From: Trissonchulus latispiculum
Taxonomy: Eukaryota > Nematoda > Enoplea > Enoplida > Ironidae
Reading direction: 5' to 3'
NCBI GenBank assembly: GCA_030248195.1
Contig: JASAND010021518.1
Span: forward strand, 1-64,000
Length of the DNA stretch: 64,000 bases
Position numbers and translations under genes: made by a program. The notes beneath the pieces are model-generated. The model did no database searches. It saw nothing but the letters and a program-made list of their open reading frames with translations, and was not told where the DNA came from. This document shows, in pieces, positions 12,301-22,918 of the stretch; the first letter of the stretch is position 1; the number at the start of each line of letters is the position of its first letter.

Positions 12301-13631
12301 TTTGCAAGAGAGAGAAGAGAGAGAGAGAGAGAGCAAAAATGTGTTAACGTAGAGATTAACTATTTAGAAAAACTGATGAATTAACGGAATGTAAAGTTAA
12401 ACATGATGTTAGATAGTGACTGAAGTCATACTATCATGTTTTAAACATTGTATACGTAGTATGTAACAAAGTTTTTTGACACAATCTGCAGGGCGCATGT
12501 CTACGTTTTCTCTGTTTTTTTGCAGACCTGGCTTTGGCTCTGTCTGCTTTCGTGAGCGACTCAGTACGACTCTGCTGCAGATGCCAAAATTGGCACAGTC
12601 TTCCCAGGCAGTCACGCCGGTTGCTCACGGAAGTCGACAGACCTCTTCTGGTTCGCTGACGGCCAAAACGGTTGTTGGACTGGAGGATTTGGCGGATGAC
12701 TGTTGGGAGGGAGTTGGTATGGTGGAGATTCTTTTTCTTTCTGTTTTTTTTCTGGTTTTTGTATCTAAGTTGTTTTCATTATTCATTTTTCGGAAAACTT
12801 TTCTTCTCTACTACTCTTCTCGTCTGTTTTTAGTGTCAGACTAAAATGATTAGACTAGACTTATAATTTTGAATGTAAAATCGGCGAAGTATCTATTGAT
12901 GGGCACCGGATATTTTTTCATATCCGGATTTCTGCCTATTTTGCATTAACGGTTATCCGGATTTCCGGTTATTCGCCTATTCCAAACTTAAAAGTTCAAG
13001 TCAAGTTTACAATATTGCAGTTTAAATATCAATTTTTTGTCAGTTTGTCTCTACGCAGGGAATTTATATTATGCCGCCAACTCACAACCTTTATTTCAAA
13101 AAATATTTCTAGAGAAATTTTTAAAAAATACTTTAAAATTTGTGATATTTTTGTCCAAAATTGCTAATTTTTCATTCCTTGTCTGAAATTTAAACGGATA
13201 TCCGGACATTTTTCTCAAATCGGATACCATCCGGATATAAAAATTATCCGGATATCCAGTGCCCATCACCAGTAGTATCGACGTAGAAATTATGACTAGT
13301 GATGATTAAAATAGGAATCCATTCCATGGATGGTTTACAGCATGTTGTTTTTCTAGATCTGGAAGATTGTGAAAGTGTAGAGAGTCGAGAGCTGCGCTCG
13401 GAGCAAGATCTCCATGAGTTGGAGCAGTTTTTGGCGGACTGCCAACTCCGTGACTATCTGCTCCTGTTTACTCGTGAGTCGATCAATCTGCCGGCTCTCC
13501 TGCTCCTCTCAGAACACGATCTGTGTCAACTAGGACTCCCGTTGGGTCCACGAAGACTCCTGCTGGCGGCTGTGGAACAGAAACGTTTGCAACAACTTCG
13601 CACCCAGGAACGGTGTATGGTCAAATTTTGA
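6693..13631 (+). CDS. USH1G: SANS / USH1G-like scaffold protein (ankyrin repeats plus C-terminal SAM)
   Basis: Five exons join in phase: 6693-6847, 7417-7741, 10043-10595, 12492-12716 and 13357-13631, giving 510 residues (vertebrate SANS is about 460). The start ATG at 6693 gives MFHAGAREGDLDLLK, which aligns with the family N-terminus; an in-frame stop lies just upstream. Ankyrin repeats cover about residues 29-140, including DEDGMTP and LWGNTPLH. The third repeat carries an extra stretch of about 20 residues. Exon 3 holds MQRKLFRR, like the central SANS motif, then a long Ser-rich tract. Exon 4 holds RPGFGSVCFR, a conserved SANS block. A SAM domain covers about residues 439-502 and ends in LPLGPRRLLLAAV. 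In the family, SANS scaffolds harmonin and myosin VIIa at actin bundles and cilia. The end VKF would be a class II-type PDZ ligand. For exon 4 the acceptor at 12491 is preferred over the stronger pyrimidine-rich one at 12525 because only the former keeps phase. An ATTAAA at 13900 is a weak polyadenylation candidate. Confidence 0.93.
6897..7125. mobile_element. Short TIR element in SANS intron 1
   Basis: GCGTATCCAGGAA near the left end is matched by TTCCTGGATACGC at the right, around a G/C-homopolymer interior. The target duplication is not clear. Confidence 0.5.
7840..9110 (-). mobile_element. Composite element copy D (reverse): hairpin, tail, ~150-bp array
   Basis: In reverse orientation the order matches the other copies. 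The hairpin is at 7840-7890 and the conserved tail GGGCCGCGCTGAGCC (inverse) at 7891-7950. Non-coding sequence runs to 8670. About three tandem units of 95-160 bp follow (8671-9110), each with CATTGACAGT and GCGCTGCAGTAGAG. It lies inside SANS intron 2. A foldback-like arm occurs at 9580-9768. Confidence 0.55.
9205..9320. repeat. Inverted repeat, 14-bp arms
   Basis: CACCGCTATCCGAG is matched by CTCGGATAGCGGTG about 90 bp away. A (TA)n tract follows at 9344-9415. Confidence 0.55.
9580..9768. repeat. Foldback-type arm related to 520-720
   Basis: Shares a TTGTTCAGCGAAGCTG-type block, CCCATATT spacing and a GCAGCATTTTTATTCTTGT end with copy A. Confidence 0.5.
10747..10776 (+). repeat. (CTTT)n microsatellite in SANS intron 3
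   Basis: About seven tandem tetranucleotides. A (GA)n tract lies at 12306-12333 in the same intron. Confidence 0.8.
11313..11725. mobile_element. CTGG-family G-rich MITE, TSD GCGAG
   Basis: The ends CTGGGTTTATTTTA and the inverse of CTCTGTTTATTTTA match at 12 of 14 positions. GCGAG is duplicated at 11308-11312 and 11726-11730. The interior is rich in G/C runs and has the hairpin CCGGC-GAC-GCCGG at 11531-11543. Confidence 0.75.
11903..12268. mobile_element. Foldback MITE in SANS intron 3
   Basis: Long imperfect inverted arms share ACATAAGAGTATGACAGCTG, GACACATCCTCTGC and GCTAACGGCTGA. TTCTG occurs on both sides, a possible duplication. Single-arm relatives occur near 38455 and 39700. Confidence 0.75.
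12894..13271. mobile_element. hAT-type element with CCGGATAT ends, near-perfect 8-bp TSD
   Basis: The inverted ends share GATGGGCACCGGATAT and ATATCC-GTGCCCATC. The flanking octamers GAAGTATC and GTAGTATC match at 7 of 8 positions. It occupies SANS intron 4. A truncated relative starts near 57686. Confidence 0.7.
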
Positions 13632-14280
13632 ATACAAATATAGAAATTATGAAAATTGAGAAAGTCATGCCCCACGGAATGTCAGAACAAACATTGAACT
13701 CTATCCCCTTTTGGTGTATGGATTTGTGGTGTATGGTTTCGTTTACTGTTCACCTTTAGTGTAGAGTAGTTCAGTAAACGTACAGTACATAGTTTTGAAT
13801 ATGTATTGATTTGACATTTCTGCATACTGAGCATTATTTTCGTCTGGCCAAAATTGAAGGCATTTTTTCACAAACTCCAGCAGACATTTAAACGATTCGA
13901 TTAAAAGCTTACTAAGCAACAAATATGTCCTATTTTTATTATGTGATTTTTACATTATTATTTTTGTGTATTTTTATTGTTTTGGTGCCCCCGTTTGGGC
14001 TTTGGCCGTTTCAGAACACAACCCCTCTGCAGGTATGTACGTATTATATCTTTGTTGTAATTATTTGTGTACATGTTTTGTAGAGGCTATGTTTTATTTT
14101 TTCGTGGGCCGGGCACGTGAAATGCTGTTTGCGGATCTATGTATAGATTTTGTACGCCACTAATTAACCAATTAAAGCCTTTGTGTGTATATCTAATTAT
14201 TGCATTAATTTTGTTTGTAACATTTTTCGTGTTTTGGTTATGGCATAATCTGGTTCTGTCACATCACTGCCGTGGGTTAC
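13632..14280 (+). other. 3' flank of the SANS gene
   Basis: AT-rich sequence without a clear gene. A candidate 18-nt microexon (14016-14033) is bounded by GTTTCAG and GTATGT. No strong AATAAA is seen. Confidence 0.4.
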
Positions 14281-14437
14281 CTGGCTTTTTCCTGGGCAAA
14301 AATTTCTTGGAGGGTGATCTCCCTGGTCTGGAGGAGGGGCACAGATTTCTGGGGGCAGGCGGAAATGTTTTCAAAAAATGCATAAAAATAGCTATAGCTA
14401 TAAATAGGTATAAAATAGCTCCCTAGAAGAAAGCCAG
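14281..14437. mobile_element. Deletion derivative of the CTGG MITE family
   Basis: The ends are CTGGCTTTTTCCT and AGAAAGCCAG (inverse). Flanking GGTTAC and GGTCAC are a likely decayed duplication. At 157 bp it has lost the hairpin-bearing core. Confidence 0.7.
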
Positions 14438-14722
14438 GGTCACTTTCACATGTTTTTGTATGTTTTACACATTTTTTGGTCTGACTGTCTTTTTGGTTGT
14501 ATCTATTCATTTTTACTCGCTATGGTGTTTTTTCGTTTCATTCTGTATACTTGTATTTTACATTGTATAATATATTCCTGTCCCTGTTTACATAATTGTT
14601 TATTGGTCTGCTTTTGTCACTTGCATTGTTCTGTAAAATTATAAGCTCCGTGTTATATTATTTTTATGTGGGGTAGGAGGCACCATCTGTCAATTGTCAA
14701 TGCATAAACCTGTGTTCCTTAA

Positions 14723-15679
14723 GGTGGTGGTATCCTTTGTGCAGTGGTTTTGTGATTTTTAAGACACTATAACATTCGCAATTTTGGGAGTTGGTACGGG
14801 CTTTATACAGAATTGCTTATAATCAGGACATTCACATCAGTTTACGAAACTGGCAAAATTAGCAAGAAAATTAGCAGACTTTTTCTGACATAACAGCTAA
14901 ATATAGACCGAAAATTTTCAACATCGATTTCTCAAAACCCTAGAATCGGCCAAAAGTTCTTTGTGTGCCATGATATGAAGGACCTGTAGGCCGAGGTAAG
15001 TTTTTTAGATTGGCTCAGTGGGTCTTAGCGGTCCAGAAAATCGGCCAAATGCACGGTAACACAAAATTTCTCAACTTCGCATTGAGTTTTCTTGCTACTG
15101 GAAACGTTTTGGCCCAAACCTAGAAAAATGTCCCTCTGCAGACGTGTGAACTTTCACTCTGCCAATATTTTCCGGAATCCGGCGAGTAGTTTTTGAGAAA
15201 TCAATGTTCAGGACAAAATAAAATGGTTTTTGGCCAAATCTCTAGCTTAAAGCAACGAACTCCAGCTAATAGGCATTGACAAAATGGGCAATTCAGACTC
15301 GGTCTATTATCAGTATAAATAGACCAAAATTGTCCTTAAGATTTGGCGGTCATTTTGAAAAAACTGGTGGCCATTTTTTGAACCTGGAAATCGTTTTTTG
15401 CTTATACTGACTTAACCACTGGAGATAGCTCAAAGATTGTAAGAGCAAACATGTTCATTTCTGTGCCATCTTTCCAGCTATCGCAATCAATCCGGTGTCT
15501 GGAGTTACTACTGGATGTATAATAGCAAAAACCAAAACTTTCTCATCTTTTCACCTAAAAGGCGGGATTGATCCCTAAATGTTAAAGAGCACGAAAATCA
15601 GTTATTTCGCATGCTTTAGCTATTTACGTAAAGGATTAAAGTCGTATAAGTCAAAAATACCCGAAAGGAATCCAACACC
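14723..15679. mobile_element. TTAA-flanked element, ~1 kb
   Basis: GGTGGTGGTATCC at the left is matched by GGAATCCAACACC at the right, with TTAA immediately outside both ends. No transposase ORF. By duplication only, this is piggyBac-like. A single matching end is visible at 51257. Confidence 0.65.
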
Positions 15680-15977
15680 TTAAGTGTACCCTTAAAACTA
15701 TTTAGTAAATCACAAATCTAGAGTGCATAATATATATGTAAAAATTGTCCGGGTTGGGGAACGCCCGTATATGCAGTACATTTCACGGAAACCGGACTGT
15801 TGGCGAAGTGATCGCGATTTGCCCCAAAATTGACGAATAATCCTATTTAATTGGCGATATTTTTTGTTTTTTCGCCAACTTTGTTCAGATTTTTTGCCAG
15901 CTTTTTGCGAAAATCGCTAACACTTCGTGACACTGCCACCAGTCCTGCTTTCCGTGCAACGTACCGTATATATATAT

Positions 15978-16162
15978 ACAAGTAGGAAAAATGCTCCTTG
16001 CAGTCGCATGAAAAAGTTAATATGAGCTATTATGGCCAACATTTAAACGTGCTAAGGACAAGATTTAAAATGTTTAATATGAGCCAACATCTAAATAAGT
16101 AGAGGACAAGATGTAAACGTCTAACATGAGCCGCTACGTTTCTCTTGGGCTCATATTGACGC
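15978..16162 (+). repeat. Left foldback arm, 185 bp
   Basis: Starts ACAAGTAGGAAAAATGCTCC. It is the exact reverse complement of 16515-16699 over its whole length. TATGAG-type blocks recur about every 55 bp inside it. Confidence 0.95.
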
Positions 16163-16514
16163 TCACTTTGGTTACGCCTGTGGTACGTGTCCTCTAAACA
16201 GACATTGTTAAACCTAGCCAGAAAAGACTGAATATTAGTAGTGGCGCATACGTTTTAAGCAAAAATCAGAATTGCCTGATTTTTCAACTTCGCTTCAAAA
16301 CATTTGTTTGTTCTTACTATACGTATGTGCATGTATATAAATTATTAACAAAAGCAACCAATATAAACCAGAATAAGGCAATAAAAATTAGAACTGTCAC
16401 AGACGATATATACTTACCTAGTGAGATTCCATCCTTGCATATGCAAACCATTCTAACCTTTTGACTATCTGAAGAAAGCCTTTGTATATACAAAATATAT
16501 TAGCCATTTCATTT

Positions 16515-16699
16515 GCGTCAATATGAGCCCAAGAGAAACGTAGCGGCTCATGTTAGACGTTTACATCTTGTCCTCTACTTATTTAGATGTTGGCTCATAT
16601 TAAACATTTTAAATCTTGTCCTTAGCACGTTTAAATGTTGGCCATAATAGCTCATATTAACTTTTTCATGCGACTGCAAGGAGCATTTTTCCTACTTGT
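16515..16699 (-). repeat. Right foldback arm, 185 bp, identical to the left
   Basis: Ends GGAGCATTTTTCCTACTTGT. The 352-bp spacer between the arms is AT-rich and non-coding. Confidence 0.95.
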
Positions 16700-16746
16700 C
16701 CTAATCCAATTTTTGGTAGCGTAAGGTTCGCAAGAGTATGCGTCCT

Positions 16747-19229
16747 TTCCATTGAAACGAGTACAGTTGATTTATTGTATATGCCCCCAACCATACCGCC
16801 GAAAAACGCTGTTCCAGGGGGTTTGACCAGTGGTCAATAGGCCACCTAGACCGTAGTGACCAGTGGTCACTTCCGTCGGTTTCGACAATACGCCCATTGA
16901 AACGAGCGTAGTCGATTTACTATATATGCCCCCAACCAAAACGCCGAAAAACGAAGTTTTATGGGGTTTGACTAGTGGTCAATAGGCCACCTAGACCAGT
17001 GGTCACTTCCGTCGGTTTCGAAAATATGCCCATTGAAACGAGCATAGTCTATTTACTATATATGCCCCCAACCAAAACGCTGAAAAACGCTGTTCCAGGG
17101 GGTTTGACCAGTGGTCAATAGGCCAGCTAGACCGTAGTGACCAGTGGTCACTTCCGTCGGTTTCGAAAATATGCCCATTGAAACGAGCACAGTCGATTTA
17201 CTGTATACGCCCCCAACCAAAACGCAGAAAAACGTTGTTTTAGGGGGTTTGACCAGTGGTCAATAGGCCACCTAGACCAGTGGTCACTTCCGTCGGTTTC
17301 GAAAATATACCCATTGAAACGAGCATAGTCGATTTACTATATATGCCCCCAACCAAAACGCTGAAAAACGCTGTTCCAGGGGGTTTGACCAGTGGTCAAT
17401 AGGCCAGCTAGATCGTAGTGACCAGTGGTCACTTCCGTCGGTTTCGAAAATATGCCCATTGAAACGAGCACAGTCGATTTACTGTATACGCCCCCAACCA
17501 AAACGCAGAAAAACGTTGTTTTAGGGGGTTTGACCAGTGGTCAATAGGCCACCTAGACCAGTGGTCACTTCCGTCGGTTTCGAAAATATACCCATTGAAA
17601 CGAGCATAGTCGATTTACTCTATAGGCCTCCAACCAAAACTCCGAAAAACGCTGTTCCAGGGGGTTTGACCAGTGGTCAATAGGCCAGCTAGACCGTAGT
17701 GACCAGTGGTCACTTCCGTCGGTTTCGAAAATATACCCATTGAAACGAGCATAGTCGATTTACTCTATAGGCCTCCAACCAAAACGCCGAAAAACGCTGT
17801 TTTAGGGGGTTTGACCAGTGGTCAATAGCCCACCTAGACCGTAGCGACCAGTGGTCACTTCCGTCGGTTTCGACAATACGCCCATTGAAACGAGCATAGT
17901 CGATTTTCCATATATGCCCACAACCAAAACGCCGAAAAACGAAGTTTAAGGGGGTTTGACCAGTGGTCAATAGGCCAGCTAGACCGTAGTGACCAGTGGT
18001 CACTTCCGTCGGTTTCGAAAATATGCCCATTGAAACGAGCACAGTCGATTTACTGTATACGCCCCCCCAAAACGCAGAAAAACGTTGTTTTGGGGGTTTG
18101 ACCAGTGGTCAATAGGCCACCTAGACCGTAGTGACCAGTGGTCACTTCCGGCGGTTTCGACAACACGCCCATTGAAACAAACGTAGTCGATTTACTATAT
18201 ATGCCCCCAACCAAAACGCCGAAAATTGCTGTTTTAGGGGGTTTGACCAGTGGTCAATATGCCACCTAGACCAGTGGTCACTTCCGTCGGTTTCGAAAAT
18301 ATACCCATTGAAACGAGCATAGTCGATTTACTCTATAGGCCTCCAACCGAAACGCCGAAAAACGCTGTTTTAGGGGGTTTGACCAGTGGTCAATAGCCCA
18401 CCTAGACCGCAGTGACCAGTGGTCACTTCCGTCGGTTTCGACAATACGCCCATTGAAACGAGCATAGTCGATTTTCCATATATGCCCACAACCAAAACGC
18501 CGAAAAACGAAGTTTAAGGGGGTTTAACCAGTGGTCAATAGGCCACCTAGACCGTAGTGACCAGTGGTCACTTCCGTCGGTTTCGACAATACGCCCATTG
18601 AAACAAGCATAGTCGATTTACGATATATGACTCCAACCAAAACGCCGAAAAACGCTGTTTTAGGGGGTTTGACCAGTGGTCAATAGGCCCTGTAGGCTGT
18701 AGTGACCAGTGGCCACTTCCGTCGGTTTCGAAAATATGCCCATTGAAACAAGCATAGTTGATTTACTCTATATGACTCCAACCAAAACGCCGAAAAACGC
18801 TGTTTTAGGGGGTTTGACCAGTGGTCAATAGCCCACCTAGACCGTAGTGACCAGTGGTCACTTCCGTCGGTTTCGACAATACGCCCATTGAAACGAGCAT
18901 AGTCGATTTTCCATATATGCCCACAACCAAAACGCCGAAAAACGAAGTTTAAGGGGGTTTGACCAGTGGTCAATAGGCCACCTAGACCGTAGTGACCAGT
19001 GGTCACTTCCATCGGTTTCGACAATACGCCCATTGAAACAAGCATAGTCGATTTACGATATATGACTCCAACCAAAACGCCGAAAAACGCTGTTTTAGGG
19101 GGTTTGACCAGTGGTCAATAGCCCACCTAGACCGTAGTGACCAGTGGTCACTTCCGTCGGTTTCGAGAATATGCCCATTGAAACGAGCATAGTCGATTTA
19201 TTATATATGCCCCCAACCAAAACGCCGAA
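16747..19229 (+). repeat. Tandem array, 17 units of ~143 bp, with higher-order structure
   Basis: Each unit holds TTGACCAGTGGTCAA, then (A)CTTCCGTCGGTTTCG, CCCATTGAAACGAGC, GATTTACTATATATGCCCC and CCGAAAAACG. Seventeen copies of the first dyad occur between 16822 and 19104. Units differ by a 13-bp segment: long units carry GTGACCAGTGGTCAC, short ones ACCAGTGGTCAC. Minus-strand ORFs of up to 131 codons are by-products. Confidence 0.95.
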
Positions 19230-19690
19230 AATAGCTGTTTTTGGGGACTTTTCCCAACTTTGACCCTGGGCGAGGAACCACGGGCGCCATGCAGCATCAG
19301 GGTCACATCCGTCGGTGTCGGCGATATGCTCATCGTGTTCAACGCCCCGATTTACTATATATAGGCACCACCAAAAGACCAAAAATAGCCGTTTTTAGGG
19401 ACTTTTCCCAGCTTTGACCCTGGGCGAGGAACCACGGGCGCCATGCAGCCCGAGGGTCACATCCGTCGGTTTCGGCGATATGCTCATCGTGTTCAGCGAC
19501 CCCGATTTACTATATATAGGCACCACCAAAAGACCAAAAATAGCCGTTTTTAGGGACTTTTCCCAACTTTGACCCTGGGCGAGGAACCACGGGCGCCATG
19601 CAGCCCGAGGGTCACATCCGTCGGCTTCGGCGATATGCTTATCGTGTTCAGCGACCCCGATTTACTGTATATGGGTACCACCCCGAAGCC
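19230..19690 (+). repeat. Three diverged units of ~154 bp
   Basis: GACTTTTCCCAACTTTGACC recurs near 19247, 19400 and 19555. Units share CCGTCGG, GATTTACTATATA and CCGAAAA blocks with the 143-bp units, so they are a related subfamily. Confidence 0.9.
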
Positions 19691-20188
19691 GAAAAACGCT
19701 GTTTTTGCCCGTTTTTAGACTATTTTCAAATTTTCGGACTTAGAAATTTTTCAGCTTGAAGGTGTCCAAAAACGCTATTTTTCCCATTTTTGACCATCTA
19801 TAAAAATCGAACCAAATCGAAATTCGAAAAAAAACATAAACTTGCTAAGTACCGTTGCCTAGATAATCAAAAAATAGTATAGAAAAAATTTTCCTATGGG
19901 CCGTTCGAAAAATCGAGTTAACACAAAATTGGAAAAAATCATGCTGAATACAGAGAAAAAAACCCCACTTTCAAACCCGTAAGAGAAAGTCGATTTTTTC
20001 AAAGTTCATTTTTTCCGGGCAAGTTTGGTATCATTCGAAAGCTCTTGGCCTGGAGATTTCAAAAATGTAAATATTAGCTCTTAATTCCTTCCCGTTAATT
20101 AGTTATGCCTAATTAGCACTTTTCCAAATCCGCAAAGTGCCTTTATAGCTCATATTATGGGGGGCTCTCCGAGCTCCCCCATGATATG

Positions 20189-22884
20189 GTGTCGAGTCAA
20201 AGATTATTTCAATTTTGCTTAAAATTGGAAAACGACACTAAATAGTGCGGCCATTCTATTATTTTATGATTTTTTTACTCCTAAGTTCTTTCTTTTTCTG
20301 GTAGCTTTTCCTAGTTCCTTTTTTTGAAGGAGGAGGAGGTCTATGGGGGAACTCAAATGGGAAGAAGTTGGGGACAGGGTTTCCTTCACAATTTTGTTTG
20401 CGGAAAACTGTGTATGGTCTTCAGCAGCTTTAAAGACTGTGTCATTTTGTTTTGTCTAGTCTTTGTCTCTATCTATCTATAATAGTATCAGGGTATTTTT
20501 GTAGGGATTTTTTCCGGGGGATTTTTTGCAAAATTGAGCCAAAAATTGCTTTTGCAGGCAGAAACGCAAAAGTTCTCAAAAACGCTTGGCTCTCCGGTGA
20601 AGCCGGAAAATTTTGAAAATTTGCCCATTTGGCAAAAAATTAGACCTCATTAAAGCGGACACCCAAAATCCGGGGGGGGGGGCGACCAGTTTCGGGGGGA
20701 GGTCAATTTGGGGGACCTTCGCGCCCCCCACCCCAATAAAAATACCCTGTCGTATTACTGGTTAATGTTTGTTTTCTATTTTCTTTGTTTTAGTATCTAA
20801 AGATAGCCCATTCTTCCCAATTCAGTTCTATTTTCAATTTTTTGAAAAATTTTTTCAGCCGTTTCCTTGCTCAAATTTAGTTTATGTATGGGGAGAAGCT
20901 AGCGTCAAAAATGATGGCATATAGGAAGTTTGTGTAGGTGTTTGTTACTGTAAGAAAAATATTGTTTTCGAATGTTCGGAATCTGCATACTATCTGTTTA
21001 TTAAACTTGTTTGTTTTTATGTTTATTTATTGATATATGTCCGTTCCTTTGTGATCTCGTTTGACCAAATTTTTAAACCATATCTCGTCTTTTTTATGTT
21101 GCACATGCTATTTTAATAAAGTTGTTTTTGCCTGTAGCAGTCCTTTTTCGATGGTTTGGTGCATAGCTAGTATTTTGTTTACTACCTTTAGTTAGTGCTA
21201 ATGTCATGAGCTATTTTATATCTTGTCTTGTATAGTCCTTAACGCAGAATCATTGGGCTTAATAATAGATATAAAATTATTATAATAATTATAGGCTTTG
21301 TAATAAAGTGTTGATATCTGTTGAGTCTAGAAAAATTTACAGATTCTTGCGGTCCTCAAAGTATTTACGGGAAGTTAACATTAGGGTGTCGAAAACAGTT
21401 TTTCTAGCAGCAGTTTGATGGTAAGAAATGGCACAGAACTTTAGATTCACTATTTACTAAACTTAATTGTCTCTTAATTGCCGGTTTGTTTAACTACAGA
21501 TTAAATACAGTTAAGTTGATTGGAAGTTAGTCTTGTGCCGATCGCTGGAACAAATAGGCTTGTTAATAATTTTAAATTATCATTCGATTTTCCTAAGTTA
21601 ATGGAAGACTTGTCCTGCACTTGACCAGGTTCAACTTCATATTCTAATTAATATGTCCTAAAATCAGCACGTAGCAATTTCAAATTTGTGTAGCAATTCT
21701 GATGATTTTTTAAAAATTTCTAGAGAAGTGTTTCTGAAGCTTAAACAAAAGAATTATAAAACACGAAGCTTAAAACGCTACTTTTTGAAGTCATGTAAAC
21801 ACAACAATTTTAATAACCTTTTAGACATTTCACCATTAAATTCTTGGATACACATTTCTAAATAGACGTTTTTGTTTAGGTTTTTTATGTTGTCGCACAA
21901 TTCTTGTTTCAATTTTATGTGTCAATTAACTTTCACTAGTTTGAGGCGACCGGCGGCGAAACTAATTTTGGTATATATTTTTGGGGGATTTTGTAAAAGT
22001 ATATTAAAAAACTGAATTCCACACTCCTCCACTGATGAGCCGCGGGTGTGAGAATTGAGTCTGGTAGAGGTCGCATGCACTACTCATGTAGTTTATGTTA
22101 CGATATCTATGTATTGCCTAATAATTGTATTATTGGCAACAATCATGTATGAACATTTTTATGTGTTTCAATGCTGTATTACAAGATGCCCTATCAAAAT
22201 AATTGATGTAGCTCCGGAAATAGGTAACAGATCGTCGGGTATGTCCAAATACTTTTTCTTACATGGATTACTGTATCTTACTTTCCTAAAAGGAACGTAT
22301 ATATAAAACTAAACTGAGCGATTACAAATCCAACATTTCCCTTTAAAAGCCCAGATTAGTAGTTTGCTGGGACCTGCTGTGCTGCGCTTTGTTCATTTTT
22401 GATCAATAACTTCGGATTTTGGCAGGCGATAGATAAATTTTTTGCATTTTTTAGTTTAATATTTTAATTTTGACGTTTATACTTAGCCTCGATTAAAGTG
22501 TACAGTACACCCATACAGCAGTTTTAGTCGTAAACATATTGGTCAAGCACAAGAGCTTATGTAATTGCTGAAGCTGAACTTGGTGTTCCTGTAACTGAAA
22601 CCATTTTCTACAGAAGTTTTTTAGAAATTACAAAAACTATTCTGTATAGTTGTCTGCAAAAATATTCCATCCAGCTCCGTCATTCTCGAGAAGATGATCT
22701 TCGACTTTGGATTTAACTTTGACAAACTTAGCTAGGTAGGTCGCTGCACCACTGTTTCACTGATCCTTGAATACCTAATGAGCCTGAAAGTTTCTCTATT
22801 GTAATTTTCTGTTTCGTAGCCTGAATCTCTAACCGGATTGTCACAAACAAACCTGCTTAACATTCAACTTAAAATTAAATGCAT
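20189..22884. other. AT-rich intergenic sequence without a supported gene
   Basis: Apart from the MITE at 20489-20749, I see no exon with consistent splice sites and no long repeat. Confidence 0.5.
20489..20749. mobile_element. G-rich MITE with CAGGGTATTTTT ends
   Basis: CAGGGTATTTTTGTAGGG and the inverse of CAGGGTATTTTTATTGGGG bound 261 bp with G/C runs. Flanks TAGTAT and TCGTAT match at 5 of 6. The hairpin CCGGT-GAA-GCCGG is at 20594-20606. Confidence 0.65.
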
Positions 22885-22890
22885 TTTATT
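22885..22890 (-). other. Polyadenylation signal AATAAA of the lysine-rich gene
   Basis: TTTATT on the plus strand reads AATAAA on the minus strand, about 28 bases past the TAA at 22919-22921. This is a normal distance for a compact 3' UTR. Confidence 0.55.
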
Positions 22891-22918
22891 AGAATTTTTG
22901 TAGACTGTAGTAGTGCAG

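Larger units (their letters stand above)
15978..20188 (+). mobile_element. Composite element copy B: foldback, 143-bp array, tail, hairpin
   Basis: The most complete copy. Foldback 15978-16699, array about 16747-19229, a diverged 154-bp array to 19690, a non-coding AT-rich tail, and a terminal hairpin 20151-20188 (CATATTATGGGGGGCTC paired with GAGCTCCCCCATGATATG, one bulge). Element-level unity is inferred from recurrence of the same order in copies A, C and D. Confidence 0.6.

Noticed and set aside
12476..12525. Acceptor at 12525 (long pyrimidine tract) for SANS exon 4
   Set aside because: It puts exon 4 out of phase with exon 3. The acceptor at 12491 keeps phase and retains SLF before RPGFGS as in the family.
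18680..19075. Minus-strand ORFs of 95-131 codons across the 143-bp array (also 17710-18042 and 19095-19382)
   Set aside because: They arise because the tandem unit is open in some frames; they break with unit-length changes and show no codon conservation.
22029..22052. CTGATGAG resembling a hammerhead ribozyme core
   Set aside because: The required GAAA box and flanking stems I and III are absent.
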